From the NCBI GenBank assembly GCA_965261105.1, contig CBDHCM010000006.1, positions 3,658,001 through 3,722,000 of the forward strand: a DNA stretch of 64,000 nt. The letters are read 5' to 3'. The notes below the pieces were generated by a model. That model was not told where the DNA came from, did not search any database, and worked only from the letters and a program-made list of their open reading frames with translations. This document shows, in pieces, positions 25,654 to 35,189 of the stretch (positions within the stretch are counted from its first letter, which is position 1; each line of letters begins with the position of its first letter). The position numbers and the translations under genes are program-made. Source of the stretch: Aldehydirespirator sp965261105 (GTDB lineage Bacteria; Actinomycetota; Acidimicrobiia; Acidimicrobiales; Aldehydirespiratoraceae).

Positions 25654-26109
25654 GGGGTGGGATGCCCGTCGAGCGTCACACGAGGCCCACCTCGCGTTCC
25701 TTAGGAGTGTCTCGGCGACCTCGCCGTGCACGAACTTGTCGTGCTTCGTCTCGAGTCGCTTGACGATCCGATCACCCTGGGGGAGGTCGCTCACCTCTAG
25801 CGACGTGCTGAACGTCTTGTTGAAGAGTTCCAGGTAGTCGCCTTCGGCGAACAGGTCCTCGATGTCTGCGTTGTTGGAGGCGGCGGCCACGCTCGCGAGG
25901 ATCAGCCGGTTACCTGCGAGCAGCCCATGGTCGACCATGCCCGTTACACGCTGCATGCCCCTGGTGCCGGCATCAGCCAGCACGGTGATGTCGAGGTGTG
26001 GGCCGATGAGGCTGACAAAGGTCGCGATGTTGGTCGCTCCGCCTGCCGGTAGAACTCTCCAGCGGTCATCGAGCTGAGACCGGCCCGTTCCTGCGCACAG
26101 CTGGCTCAT
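25654..26109 (-). pseudogene. OLD-type TOPRIM nuclease, C-terminal remnant
   Basis: About 145 residues. WRVLPAGGATNIATFVSLIG, ITVLADAGTRGMQRV and NNADIEDLFAEGDYLELFN match the TOPRIM half of OLD-family ATP-dependent nucleases, whose ATPase half would lie upstream and is missing. The metal-binding Glu motif normally before this region is absent. The C-terminus runs into the 103-bp repeat. It was probably once part of a defence gene and is non-functional now. Confidence 0.6.
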
Positions 26110-26126
26110 GATCGTGAGATAGACGA

Positions 26127-26230
26127 GTGGCCAGCAACTGCGACAAGGGGCTTGGGCGGGAAGAAGAGCCCGTCATAAGTGGCCAGCAACTGCGACAAGG
26201 GGCTTGGGCGGGAAGAAGAGCCCGTCATAC
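26127..26230 (+). repeat. 52-bp tandem duplication
   Basis: Two head-to-tail copies, 26,127-26,178 and 26,179-26,230, differ by one base. The unit covers the last codons of the lipoprotein gene, whose stop codon falls in the copy further from the gene. Confidence 0.9.
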
Positions 26231-26925
26231 ACCCCACGCTGGCCCAACGGATCGGACAACTCGATGGTGACCGAGATCGACGGGCTGCCCAGGCAGGTGG
26301 CAACGCCGGCAACGGGGATGACGGCAAACGCCACCAGCACCGCGACGTCGGTCTCGATCACCTGGGGGCCCTTGAGCGCGTCTCCCATCTCGCGGCCGTC
26401 GGCGCATCCTCGCTCGCGGACCAGGAGGTCGATGGTCGTGTCGGCGGCGCCGGGCATCGAATCGGGGTCGAGGCGGACCTCGACCCGGGCGAGCCCGGCT
26501 GGAAGCGGGACGGCCGGTTCGCACGGGCCACCGGCGGAAGCTTGTCCCGTGCGGACCCACTTGTCGCCGCGGCGCTCGACAGCGGCGACCCAGAAGCTGT
26601 CATCGGCCAGAGTCGCGAACGTGGCCCGGTCGTCGTCGATGCTGATGACGACCCATAGTCCTCGGGGCAGGGGCTCGACTCCGGGGGCGTCGAGCAGGGC
26701 CCTCAGCGCGTCCACCGCTGGGTGGTCGACCTCGTCGATCAAGGGCGGGTCGATCATCCGCGAGTAGCGCACCGCAGGAGTGCCCGGACACGTCACGAGT
26801 GGATCCTCCACATCGAGGTCGGGGATCACATCCAGCGGCCCGACAAACGCGGCGTTCTCGGAATTGGCACGACCGCATCCGACGGCCAGCACCGCCACAG
26901 CCAAGAGCGCCGCCAACACCTTCAT
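26173..26925 (-). CDS. Lipoprotein of unknown function
   Basis: 250 residues. MKVLAALLAVAVLAVGCGRA is a signal peptide with a lipobox (LAVGC, Cys17), so the mature protein is probably lipid-anchored on the outer face of the membrane. The rest (for example PRGLWVVISIDDDRATFATL and GVATCLGSPSISVTIEL) gives a beta-rich domain with a few Cys that may form disulphides. I recognise no family. The C-terminus YDGLFFPPKPLVAVAGHL is encoded by one unit of a 52-bp tandem duplication. It lies between decayed genes and has no operon partner. Confidence 0.7.
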   Translation of the reverse strand: MKVLAALLAVAVLAVGCGRANSENAAFVGPLDVIPDLDVEDPLVTCPGTPAVRYSRMIDPPLIDEVDHPAVDALRALLDAPGVEPLPRGLWVVISIDDDRATFATLADDSFWVAAVERRGDKWVRTGQASAGGPCEPAVPLPAGLARVEVRLDPDSMPGAADTTIDLLVRERGCADGREMGDALKGPQVIETDVAVLVAFAVIPVAGVATCLGSPSISVTIELSDPLGQRGVYDGLFFPPKPLVAVAGHL

Positions 26926-27554
26926 ATCCGCTTAGACGACAGACACTGTCTGGAAGTTCCCGTCCCTTGCCAAGCAACAGCCCTCCAAGCAGAGTCGGCT
27001 GCGGGTAGCCCACAGAACAGACACAGCGTCGGCGCCATCCGCGTGAATCTAGTCTGAATGGCTTCGACCGCTAGACCGGTCTCGCCCACTAGGCAGGTCG
27101 GGCCCCGGCTGCCGCTCCAACCCCGCGGCCGACACTCTCCGAGCCTGCGAAACCCTGCGAAACACCAACACCTCGCCTCGCGCCGAGTCTCGTGAGGGAC
27201 ATACAGAGTTCCCCCCAGTGGGGAATCTCGCCCCCTTGAACGGGGAATGCCCCAGATCCGGCGCTAGAGCACCCCGGCTGACCTGCCCAAACATAGGTGT
27301 AGAACTACCCTCGGTGTCCTCCTCGCCGATCCCCTGCGTCTCATCTGGGTGCACCGTCGCGGAAGGGGTCGACACTATCCCGTTTAAGGACAGCCAGAAC
27401 GCGTCTGTGCAGGTCACAGCGTCGCGCAACGTCTGGATCCGCGCTCCGGCGCGTCCTTGGAGTTTCGAGACCCATTGAAGGTCACGGGAGTGCCCTGCAT
27501 CGACGCACCCGGGGCTCCCGCTCTACCGATCCGGCAGCAGAGGAGCCGTGGTCC
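26926..27554. other. Gene-poor stretch
   Basis: No reading frame here looks like a gene. The only structure seen is the second copy of the 103-bp repeat at 27,358-27,460. Confidence 0.5.
27358..27460 (+). repeat. 103-bp direct repeat, copy 2
   Basis: It is the partner of 25,551-25,653 in the same orientation, 1.8 kb away; the lipoprotein gene and the TOPRIM remnant lie between the two copies. Confidence 0.65.
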
Positions 27555-27870
27555 TACTGTCCGCTCCGGCGGCGCAGAATGTTCGCCAACTGAATCACAG
27601 AGTCAGCAGCTATACCCGCGTCTCGCCGAGACGGCGTGTCGCGATGCTTCACTGCCTGCGCCAGCTCGATAACAGCCCGAGCACCTTCCTGATCTCTTTG
27701 TTCGCGTGCCCCGCGGCGGCGTGCTCAACGAATCGGGCGATCCGTATCTTTGTGCTTGAGACCGGCGGGACCTCCTCGCCCTCCCGGAGGTACCGATCCG
27801 GGTCAAACACCACCTCGCTCAGCTTCTCCGTCACTGCGACGCAGTCGTTGCCCACGTTGCGATAGTCCAT
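27555..27870 (-). pseudogene. Small conserved-looking protein with a frameshift
   Basis: The frame from 27,870 begins MDYRNVGNDCVAVTEKLSEV, continues through REGEEVPPVSSTKIRIARFV and ends early. Shifting frame near 27,680 gives a coherent tail, AVIELAQAVKHRDTPSRRDA then IAADSVIQLANILRRRSGQ and a stop. The two halves together give about 105 residues of helical protein resembling uncharacterised actinobacterial proteins. Either a recent frameshift or a sequencing error explains the break. Confidence 0.45.
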
Positions 27871-27980
27871 CTTGAGCGCTGTCCAGGACTATCAACAGGA
27901 GTGCCGACAAATCCCCAGGCTGTCCCCAGCCCCGGTTCGGAAATCCCCTGAGTGTCCCCCAGCGGATGCGATTACCTTAG

Positions 27981-27994
27981 TTACAGCACTGTAA
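27981..27994 (+). promoter_or_regulatory. Palindrome overlapping a possible -10 box
   Basis: TTACAGCACTGTAA is a perfect 14-base palindrome. Its right half with the next base reads TGTAAT, a possible -10 element, 70 bases before the 659-residue gene. Such an arrangement would let a dimeric repressor control the gene. Confidence 0.4.
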
Positions 27995-28064
27995 TCTCGG
28001 GTCTGAGGCCTTGGACTGCGAGCGGAAGCAGGTCGGCGTGGTCGGGTCAACGACAAGCGGAGCG

Positions 28065-30044
28065 ATGAGTATGCAGGTTGAACGTCTTGGTGACGACTGC
28101 TTCAGAGTTAGGTCCCCTTCGGAGACGGGGCGAGCCATTCACGTCTCGAGGTACCTGCCGCGGCCCCTGCAAGAGTTGCCGACGCTGGTCATGCCCAACA
28201 GGCCCGACGCCGGCGCTGTGGGCGCCCTCATGGCCGTCGCTGCGGTACTGCCCGAGCATCTGGCGGTGACGCAGGTGCCGATGATGCCAGATGTGGCTGG
28301 CAGCGGCCTGCATCAGCCGTGGCATCCACTGGTGGGCAGCGCTTTGTTGCTTCGGGCTGAGCCGGCCTTCGATCTCTCCCTGCAGCGCAGCATGTCGATG
28401 GAGTTGTTGCTGGATCCAGCGGTGCTTCCGGTGCCGGTGGTGGGCGATTGCCTGCGGCGTGCCGCTGAGGCGGTGTTGGGCGCCGCTCAGCCCGAGACAC
28501 TGTTGCGTGTCGCGTTGCATTGGGCATTCGCGTGCGAGGTGCACGTGCAGCCCTGGGCGCACAACGGCGAAGCCGTAGCGCAGCATGCGGTGTTCGTGCC
28601 TGAGCCGAACCGGCAGCATGTGAGCGACGCTCCGCATCGGCTGGTGCTCCCTCAGGCGGTGAGGGTGATCGCGGCGGAGGCCGTCTGCTCGCTCCGCTAC
28701 GTTGCTGCCGCGGACGCCTATGACCCGGCGCGTCTCGGCGTGCTGGAACGAGGTTTCGTAGAGGGGTTCTTTCCGAGCGCGGTCACGGGCCGGCCGCCGC
28801 GGCATTCTGAGATTCGCACCGCTTTGTGGATCCTCTCTCACGATGCCCCCCTCGACGGGCTCGGTGATGGCGGGCTCCCGACGCTGATGTCGCTCACGTT
28901 CGGGGTGCGCAGCATTGGCGAACCCGAAGAGACCCTGCTGCAGTGGTGCGGTCTGCTCGGATTGCGTGACGACCACCCGCACGGTTCGTGGGGCCCGGGC
29001 CAAGCACCATCGCAGCTGCGCGCGGATCTGCGGACCTCCACAGGGCTGGATCTGCGTGATGTGGCCGTAGCCGTCTGGTGGATGCTGGACGCGATGACGA
29101 AACTCCAGCACGAGGGCAACCAGTTGTTCACGCGTGCGGCGCTGCTGTCGTTCATCAGGAAGGCGCTCGGAGACGCCGCTGAGTCGGCTCTGGCCTTCGC
29201 GTGCGGTGGTCTCGTGACGACCTTGGATCAGTTGCGGGACTCGCTGCGCCTCGACGACGCCGCAGGCACCGGCGATGCCTGTGTTGATCGGGCGGAACGT
29301 CGACGCCTCATCGAGCAGCACTTCATCAAGCGTCCCTTCGTGCAGTTCGACGACGGCACGGTCGTGCCCGTCGGCACCCCCGACGCGGTTTACGGCACCA
29401 TCGAGTTCTGCCAGCTAACTCACAACGGTCAAGACGAGACACCGCGGAAACGCAGCCAGCGCATCGGGAACGCGCTCGGGCTCTACTTCGAGGCACGAGT
29501 CAAGGAGATATGCGACACCTTGGGCGACCATCACTTCGTCATCCACAGTGATGTCATCGACGAAGTAATGAACTGCGTAGCCGGCCGACGCTCGAAACGA
29601 GCAGATGTGATCGTGGGCGACGCGGACGGCAACTACTTGGTGATCGAAGCGACCAAGAAGAACCTGCGGTCCGGCATCCGGTACGGCGACCAAACAGCTC
29701 TGGACGAGTGGGCAGGCGACCACCTGGGCAAGCTCGAACAGGCAACGACCACCGCAGAGCACCTTCACGCGATCACGACCACCCAACGTGCTCCAACACC
29801 GCGCACCGTCACATGCCTCGTCGTGGGGGATCTGCCCCTGCGCCAAGATGTCGTCCTCAGCGCGGTCTTCGACACGAAGGCGGGCAGACGCCAACTGCCG
29901 TTCCTATGCGGCATCACCGAATTCGAGAAACTCATCAGACCTGGACAGCTCGGCTGGCAGGTGCCGACGATCGTCTCTAACTGGCAGCACGACCGATCCG
30001 ACATGTCGTTGGGTCTGTTCCTGGCCACTCATCCAGCCACTTGA
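28065..30044 (+). CDS. Uncharacterised 659-residue protein with a possible PD-(D/E)XK-like nuclease domain
   Basis: It starts at the ATG at 28,065, with AAGCGGAGCG upstream. I do not recognise the first 450 residues, which look globular, helical and soluble (for example VIAAEAVCSLRYVAAADAYD and LRDVAVAVWWMLDAMTKL). The C-terminal 200 residues contain GLYFEARVKEICD, then KRADVIVGDADGNYLVIEATKK, a Glu / Asp / ExxK arrangement reminiscent of PD-(D/E)XK nucleases, though the last motif is not canonical. It is a single gene with its own palindromic promoter region in a defence island, so a stand-alone anti-invader effector is a reasonable guess. No homologue with known function comes to mind. Confidence 0.6.
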   Translation: MSMQVERLGDDCFRVRSPSETGRAIHVSRYLPRPLQELPTLVMPNRPDAGAVGALMAVAAVLPEHLAVTQVPMMPDVAGSGLHQPWHPLVGSALLLRAEPAFDLSLQRSMSMELLLDPAVLPVPVVGDCLRRAAEAVLGAAQPETLLRVALHWAFACEVHVQPWAHNGEAVAQHAVFVPEPNRQHVSDAPHRLVLPQAVRVIAAEAVCSLRYVAAADAYDPARLGVLERGFVEGFFPSAVTGRPPRHSEIRTALWILSHDAPLDGLGDGGLPTLMSLTFGVRSIGEPEETLLQWCGLLGLRDDHPHGSWGPGQAPSQLRADLRTSTGLDLRDVAVAVWWMLDAMTKLQHEGNQLFTRAALLSFIRKALGDAAESALAFACGGLVTTLDQLRDSLRLDDAAGTGDACVDRAERRRLIEQHFIKRPFVQFDDGTVVPVGTPDAVYGTIEFCQLTHNGQDETPRKRSQRIGNALGLYFEARVKEICDTLGDHHFVIHSDVIDEVMNCVAGRRSKRADVIVGDADGNYLVIEATKKNLRSGIRYGDQTALDEWAGDHLGKLEQATTTAEHLHAITTTQRAPTPRTVTCLVVGDLPLRQDVVLSAVFDTKAGRRQLPFLCGITEFEKLIRPGQLGWQVPTIVSNWQHDRSDMSLGLFLATHPAT

Positions 30045-30047
30045 CGG

Positions 30048-30308
30048 GCGGGGCCGTCGAACGCGGGCCTTGTCGACCCGGCGCAGTGCGCGCTCCTCGC
30101 TCTCGTTGACGCCACGGGCGTCTTGTTGGCCTACGCGGTCGGTGAACTGTCCGATTCAGCGGATGCGACGATGATCGCAAGCCACGACATGGCTCTTGCG
30201 AGACGCCGAGCGATTGGCTTGCTGATGGACCATACGATCCGGGTACTCGCTGAGGTGGACGCGCAGCAGGAGGCCGAGGAAGAGGCTTCGGCTGAGTTCG
30301 TCAGCCGT
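30048..30308 (+). pseudogene. Gene fragment interrupted by a group II intron
   Basis: A frame open after a TGA at 30,046 encodes ALLALVDATGVLLAYAVGEL, MIASHDMALARRRAIGLLMD and an acidic tail (QQEAEEEASAEF). It runs straight into the intron end at 30,309. No ATG start is visible, so it may also lack its 5' end. Function unknown. Confidence 0.4.
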
Positions 30309-32249
30309 GGTGAGTGGCGGGAGGGAACCTCCCCCTCCCGCTCTGTTAGAACCGTACGTGACAGTCTCCCGTCATACGGCTCCCGCAGTTCGGCGTTGGG
30401 TTGAGGCGAGGAGGTGCCAGTGGGCGAAGAGTTGTGGCTCGCGCTGTCGGGCAGCGTCGAGCCATCTCCATGCTTTGGTGGGTTGGCCTCGCAATCGTTT
30501 GAACTTCTGCATCGCCCATCGGACGAGGTGTTCGTCGATGCGCGCTGCGATGGCATACAACTCGGAGCGGTAGAAGGCCCCGTAGTAGTTGAACCAGCCT
30601 CGGACCGGGGCGTTGATGGCCCGGGCGAGTCCGGCGAGGTCCGTTGCGCTGCGACGGTTGAGGTGCCAGTCCCTGATCTGTTCGCCGATCGCTTTCTTCG
30701 CGTTGGGGCTCATGGCTGGTGAGAAGCTCACGAAGAAGCCTCGTCGGCCACGGGCCAGGCGGCCCCGGAAGGTGTAGCCGAGAAAGTCGAAGCTGGTGTG
30801 CTGCGCCTCGTCACGGCGGTTCGTGTCTTTGCAGTACACGATCTTCGTCTTGTCGGGATGCAGCTCAAGGCCCAGAGACCCGAGCCGCGCAGCGAGATCG
30901 GCCCACAGTTGTTGGGCCTGTTGCTCGGTGTCGCAGTGGATGACCACATCATCCGCGTAACGCTCGAACGGACAGCCGGGGTGTTCCCGGTCCATCCACT
31001 TGTCGAACGCATAGTGCATGAAGAGGTTCGCGAGCAGCGGCGAGATCGGAGATCCCTGTGGGGTTCCCATCTCTCGCGGCGCGTCGGTTCCGTCTGCCAT
31101 CGTCATGGGGGCTTTGAGCCACCGTTGGATGTAGAGCAGAACCCAACGCTCGTCGGTGTGGTGAGCGACCGCCTTCATGAGCAGATCATGGCCAACGCTG
31201 TCAAAGAAGGCCCGGACATCGAGATCGAGCACCCAGTCCTTGTTCCAACAACGCTTGCGAGCCACGGCCAACGCGCCGTGGGCGCTTCGCCCAGGCCGGT
31301 ATCCGTAGCTGTCGGGATGGAAGATCGGCTCAAGCTTCTCTTCCAGCAGCATCGCTGCCGCGGTCTGGGCCACCCGGTCTGCCACATTCGCCACACCGAG
31401 AACCCTGACCCCGGCCCCATGATCCTTCGGTATCTCAACCGCTCGCACCGGCCCCGGGAAATAGCTCCCCGAGGACATCCGATTCCACAGCTTGTAGAGG
31501 TTGTTCACCTCGTCGGCCGCGAAATCGTCGATGCTCACAGCGTCCACGCCCGGCGCTCCCACTGTTCGCTCGGACCTTCTCCCACGCCTCGAAAACAAGA
31601 CGCTTCCGAATTTCAAACGACTTCAACTTCTTCTGCTTCGGTCCATCTGTCGGTTCCTCCCCCGAGGGGTTGGCCTCCACACGACCGTGAACTGCCCGGC
31701 CCCTTCGCTCCGGCCCCATTACAGGGCCCTCACCGCTACTACGGGCCGGTCCGCCCCTGTGCCCCGCATCGGTACTCTCGCACTCGCAGTGTCTGCTGCT
31801 TGTGGTTCTCCCTCTCGCGGCCAGCAACGCCGGCCGTCTCTATCGGGGCGACAGGTTCTCCTGTTCCATGCCAGCGCCTGCGACGAGCTCACGCCACCTA
31901 TACACCGGGCACCGCCGGGGCCACATACAGGCAGCTCCCCGACTGAGGGCCCACCGAGGCGGGCCTTTGTCCCGAGACCACCCACAGATCCCAGTTTCGA
32001 TGCCATCGTTGTTTCGTTTCGATGCGTCAGCAGTGGTTCACACATGTTCGTCTTCTCATCGCACACCCGCCCCGCTACAGCGAGACGTCACCCGCAGCGC
32101 TCACCACCCCGGCTCTTGACCGACGCAGCCTGCGGTGGTTTGGAATCTCCGCCTGCACGGCGACCCCGGAGGACCTACCCCCATCACTGGCACAGCACGG
32201 ATCGTGCCGACGATCTTCTACATCATCATCACTTCCCTTCAGGACACAC
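30309..32249 (-). mobile_element. Group II intron, copy A
   Basis: 1941 bp on the minus strand, from 5' GTGTGTCC (32,249) to 3' CCACTCAC (30,309). Domain V, the 34-base hairpin GAGCCGTATG...GTACGGTTC, is at 30,348-30,381. The 5' exon is the end of the 151-bp ISx-derived MITE; the 3' exon is the broken gene at 30,048-30,308. Its reverse transcriptase is frameshifted. Confidence 0.88.
30372..31719 (-). pseudogene. Group II intron reverse transcriptase/maturase, copy A, frameshifted
   Basis: It matches the intact copy at 50.9 kb (fingers, palm with FERYADDVVIH, and the maturase domain with INAPVRGWFNYYGAFYRSEL). An extra C in the run near 31,560 breaks the frame between KVRANSG and APGVDAVSI. 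The remaining long frame would lack the first 40-50 residues, so this copy probably cannot splice or move with its own protein. Confidence 0.85.
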
Positions 32250-32400
32250 GTGGGTTCCGAAAACTCGGCCGTGGTCGTTGACCTGCCGCGATGGGCGCCG
32301 ATGCTGAGTCCTCGTGTACCGAATCTCGTACCGATTCCTGATCCCAGGATGGAGCGCGACACCCTGGTCAGCACCCACGACCGAATTATGGGCACCCACA
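32250..32400 (-). repeat. ISx-derived MITE, copy A
   Basis: 151 bp with inverted ends GTGGGTTCCGAAAAC and ATTATGGGCACCCACA. It joins the first hundred bases of ISx directly to an ISx-type terminal repeat, with the transposase gene deleted. Copies with the same structure lie at 40,697 and 60,916, each next to an intron 5' end. Confidence 0.7.
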
Positions 32401-32589
32401 GGCACCAGAGCCGTCGTCCGCGCCTGTATCTGCTTCAGTAGTTTTGAACCTCACCGGGTATTGCACAGGCTCTGGTGTGTTGTCAAGCGGCTTGGTGGGC
32501 GACGGTGTCGGGGCGGCTGGGTTGTTGTTCGTCGGCGAGCATGTGAACCGGCAACCCGCCTTGGGAAGTCGTCAAACTCGACCGCAGGG

Positions 32590-33198
32590 ACTGGTTCGGT
32601 CGTGGGCCTCCCATACCGACTGGCCTGGCATGAGCTGCCGTTCAAGGCCCCTGCGCAGATGCCCCGCGATGATCGTGGCATCAAGATGGAAGAAGTGGCT
32701 GAGCGCCTCCTGGGTCTGCTCACACAGGTTGGCCGGCACGACGAACAGAGCCCTTCGCACCTTGCCACGCGCGATCAGCTCCGACGTCACAAGCCCCATC
32801 TCGATCGTCTTGCCGACACCCACATCGTCGGCTATCAGCAGACGCACCTGCTCCTTGCCGACAGCCAGCAGCAGCGGAACCAGCTGATAGGGGGTCGGTA
32901 TCGCCCGCGAGCGCTGCAGGCCCGCCAACGGCGCAGACCCGTGCACCAAAGACAAGCGGAACGCCCTGAGCAGCAGGTCGTGCTTAGCGGGGTCGCTCGC
33001 CTCGGCGGGATCAGGAGCAGCGATGGCGCCCTCGGCGAGAACTTCCAGGTCGCTCAGGAAGCGCCGGGCGAAGGCGTCCCGGCCGTCGATCGGTGTTGCG
33101 TGGAACTCGTCATCGAGGACGTTGTCGACCCGCCAGATCTGGTTGCGCATACGCACAACACGACCAGGCTGCAGAAACTCAGCCGTCGGCGTAGTCAT
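32590..33198 (-). pseudogene. SNF2-family helicase, N-terminal remnant
   Basis: About 200 residues starting MTTPTAEFLQPGRVVRMRNQ. The helicase entry segment is RAIPTPYQLVPLLLAV, with motif I LLIADDVGVGKTIEMGLV and motif Ia ALFVVPANLCEQ. Everything after motif Ia is missing; unrelated sequence begins near 32,590. DISARM DrmD and other RapA-like helicases of defence islands start in a similar way, but the fragment is too short to assign. Confidence 0.65.
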
Positions 33199-33704
33199 GT
33201 CGAGAGGTAGCTCCGTTCGCCGTCAGGGGCGTTGTCGAGCCGGGCTCCGGAAACCCAGTGTCAAGTTGCGATGGAGCGAGTCGCAGAGCACAGGCAGTCG
33301 TGAGGCGGTCATGGGCTTCTCCGGGTCGTCTGGAACGCGAACACCGTACAGCCCGTTACTGACCTCCCTGAACAAGTCCGAGCATCAACTCCACACCCCC
33401 GGGACCTTCGCGGCTCATGATCCAGCAACTGTCCGCTCAGCCCACGGTCCCTGCGCGAGTTGCCTTGACCTCATGGTCTAGCGGCCCTCAGAAATGGCTG
33501 TCCATCTCGTTTCGTGATTCTGTCCAACATTGAACCCCTCCGCACCCACAACGCCACGTCTGAGCGGCGCGAAACGTCGGAGCAGCGTCCACAAGCGACA
33601 GAAACCCAAAACCAGTCCAACGGCTCGCTCGGTCCGCCGTCACCACCCTGAACAGGCTGTCACCGAAGCACCACGGGCCTGACAGGCCGCGTTCGTGGCT
33701 CCAT
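33199..33704. other. Stretch without a recognisable gene
   Basis: Frames are short and show no domain or convincing codon use. It probably holds debris between the helicase remnant and the small membrane-protein gene. Confidence 0.4.
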
Positions 33705-34121
33705 CTAGGGCGCTGACAGCCGTCTCGCCTTCTGCCTTGCTTTAAGATGCTCGCGGACCTTTTGCGTTTCCAATTCACGGCCCCTAGCTGTGACGGCTGT
33801 CAACACGGTGACATCAAACGCACTCGCGCGGGGGATATGGCGACGTTGATGGCGTTCCTCGGTGTCCCATATCGCATCCTGGATCGCGTCGTCCCGTGCC
33901 TGGGTGCGTAGGCCGTTCGGATACAGCCAGCGAGACGCCCAGCCGTACAAGACCGCATACAGCGGCGCGCGGCGAGGCACGGCCCCCTTCATGACGTTCA
34001 AGCGGATGTGGCGAGCCAAACAAAGGGCCACGGTCCACACCCACAATCCCCGGATGACCGGCCACATGGGACGAGCCAACACGGCTCCCGCAAACAGATA
34101 GATGAGGTTCTCCCAGTCCAC
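33705..34121 (-). CDS. Small putative membrane-associated protein
   Basis: 138 residues from a GTG preceded by AGAAGG 9 bases upstream; longer readings run into unrelated sequence. Residues about 4-40 are hydrophobic (ENLIYLFAGAVLARPMW and GLWVWTVALCLARHIRL) and could span the membrane once or twice. The rest is basic and charged (ELETQKVREHLKARQKARRL), suggesting a cytoplasmic tail. No family recognised. It could be an orphaned toxin-like or phage-type protein, but nothing in the context tests this. Confidence 0.45.
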   Translation of the reverse strand: MDWENLIYLFAGAVLARPMWPVIRGLWVWTVALCLARHIRLNVMKGAVPRRAPLYAVLYGWASRWLYPNGLRTQARDDAIQDAIWDTEERHQRRHIPRASAFDVTVLTAVTARGRELETQKVREHLKARQKARRLSAP

Positions 34122-34302
34122 AGGTTCTGCCCTTCTCTCGGCTGCGCTCAGATTAGGGATGGAGTGCGACACGCCTATCAGCGCCCGCCCAATGCCCCAA
34201 GAACTTGAGACTCCGGCCGCTACGGTGCCGGGCCGTGCATTGGCGGTTCCAAGCGCTTGTTGACGCCTACCCCAAGCTTGGGGCGAGCACGGTAGAGGAT
34301 GT

Positions 34303-35090
34303 GTGGGACTGGAGCCTCCAAGTAGAACGGTCCTGTTGGCCGCGGTGCTGGCAAAGGGGCGCACGATCTTGCACAACGCGGCCATCGAGCCTGAGGTTGA
34401 GGAGCTTGTGGGGTTGTTGCAGCGGATGGGCGCCATCATCGAGCGAGCCGACGGCCGCCGTTACGTGATCGACGGTGTGGCGTCGTTGCAGCCCAGCCGA
34501 CAGCGCACAGCCGGTGATCGGGTCGAGGCGTTCTCATATCTGGTAGCGGGGATCGCCACACAAGGCAGGGTGGCGGTCACCGGTTGCGATCCGAGCCGCA
34601 TGTCGCCAGCGATCGCGCTGCTTCGACGCCTCGGAGCAACAGTGCGCATCGACGTTGACGGCCGCATCGAGGCCGAGGCCCCCGGCGGGCTGGATCCCAT
34701 AGCGGTCTCGACTGCTCCCTACCCGGGTTTCGCCACGGACTGGCAGCCTCCGCTGGTGGCTGCTTTGACCCAGGCTCAGGGCGTGTCCGCGATCCATGAG
34801 ACGGTGTTCGAGGACCGTCTCGGCTACGCGCACCAGCTCAGTCGCATGGGCGCGACAATCCAGACCTTCAACGACTGCCTCGGCGCAGGCGACTGCCGAT
34901 TCGCCGCCGGACGGCACCGGCACTCCGCACTGGTGGCGGGACCGACCAAGATCCACGGCGCCGAAGTCGCCATGGAAGACATCCGCGCCGGGTTCGGGCT
35001 CGCCGTCGCCGCGGTCATGGCCACAGGCGACAGTGTGCTCTCTGGGGTCCACCACCTAGAACGCGGCTACGACAATGTTCTGCGTCTGAG
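34303..35090 (+). pseudogene. murA: MurA (UDP-GlcNAc enolpyruvyl transferase) remnant
   Basis: About 260 residues. RTVLLAAVLAKGRTILHNAA and EPEVEELVGLLQRMGAIIER match the middle of MurA. PGFATDWQPPLVAALTQAQG and SAIHETVFEDRLGYAHQLSR give the Asp-containing active-site region, and ERGYDNV the end. The first 150 or so residues, including the catalytic Cys/Asp loop, are missing. The C-terminus runs out of frame after about 35,085. A peptidoglycan gene is foreign to the rest of the island and cannot be functional in this state. Confidence 0.7.
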
Positions 35091-35189
35091 TTCGACGCGG
35101 AGATGGTGCCGCGAAATGAACCAACTCTGGCAGGCTCTTGGGGCGATCTGAGAGGAGTTGCCAGTGAGCGAGAACGGAGCCCCGGGAAC

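Noticed and set aside
25654..26109. Functional OLD/Gabija-like nuclease
   Set aside because: The ATPase half and the first TOPRIM metal motif are missing.
26127..26230. CRISPR array
   Set aside because: Only two head-to-tail units with no spacers; it is a simple tandem duplication. No CRISPR array was seen elsewhere.
32590..33198. Functional DISARM system
   Set aside because: Only the start of one SNF2-type helicase is left; no methylase, DrmA, DrmB or DrmC gene is present.
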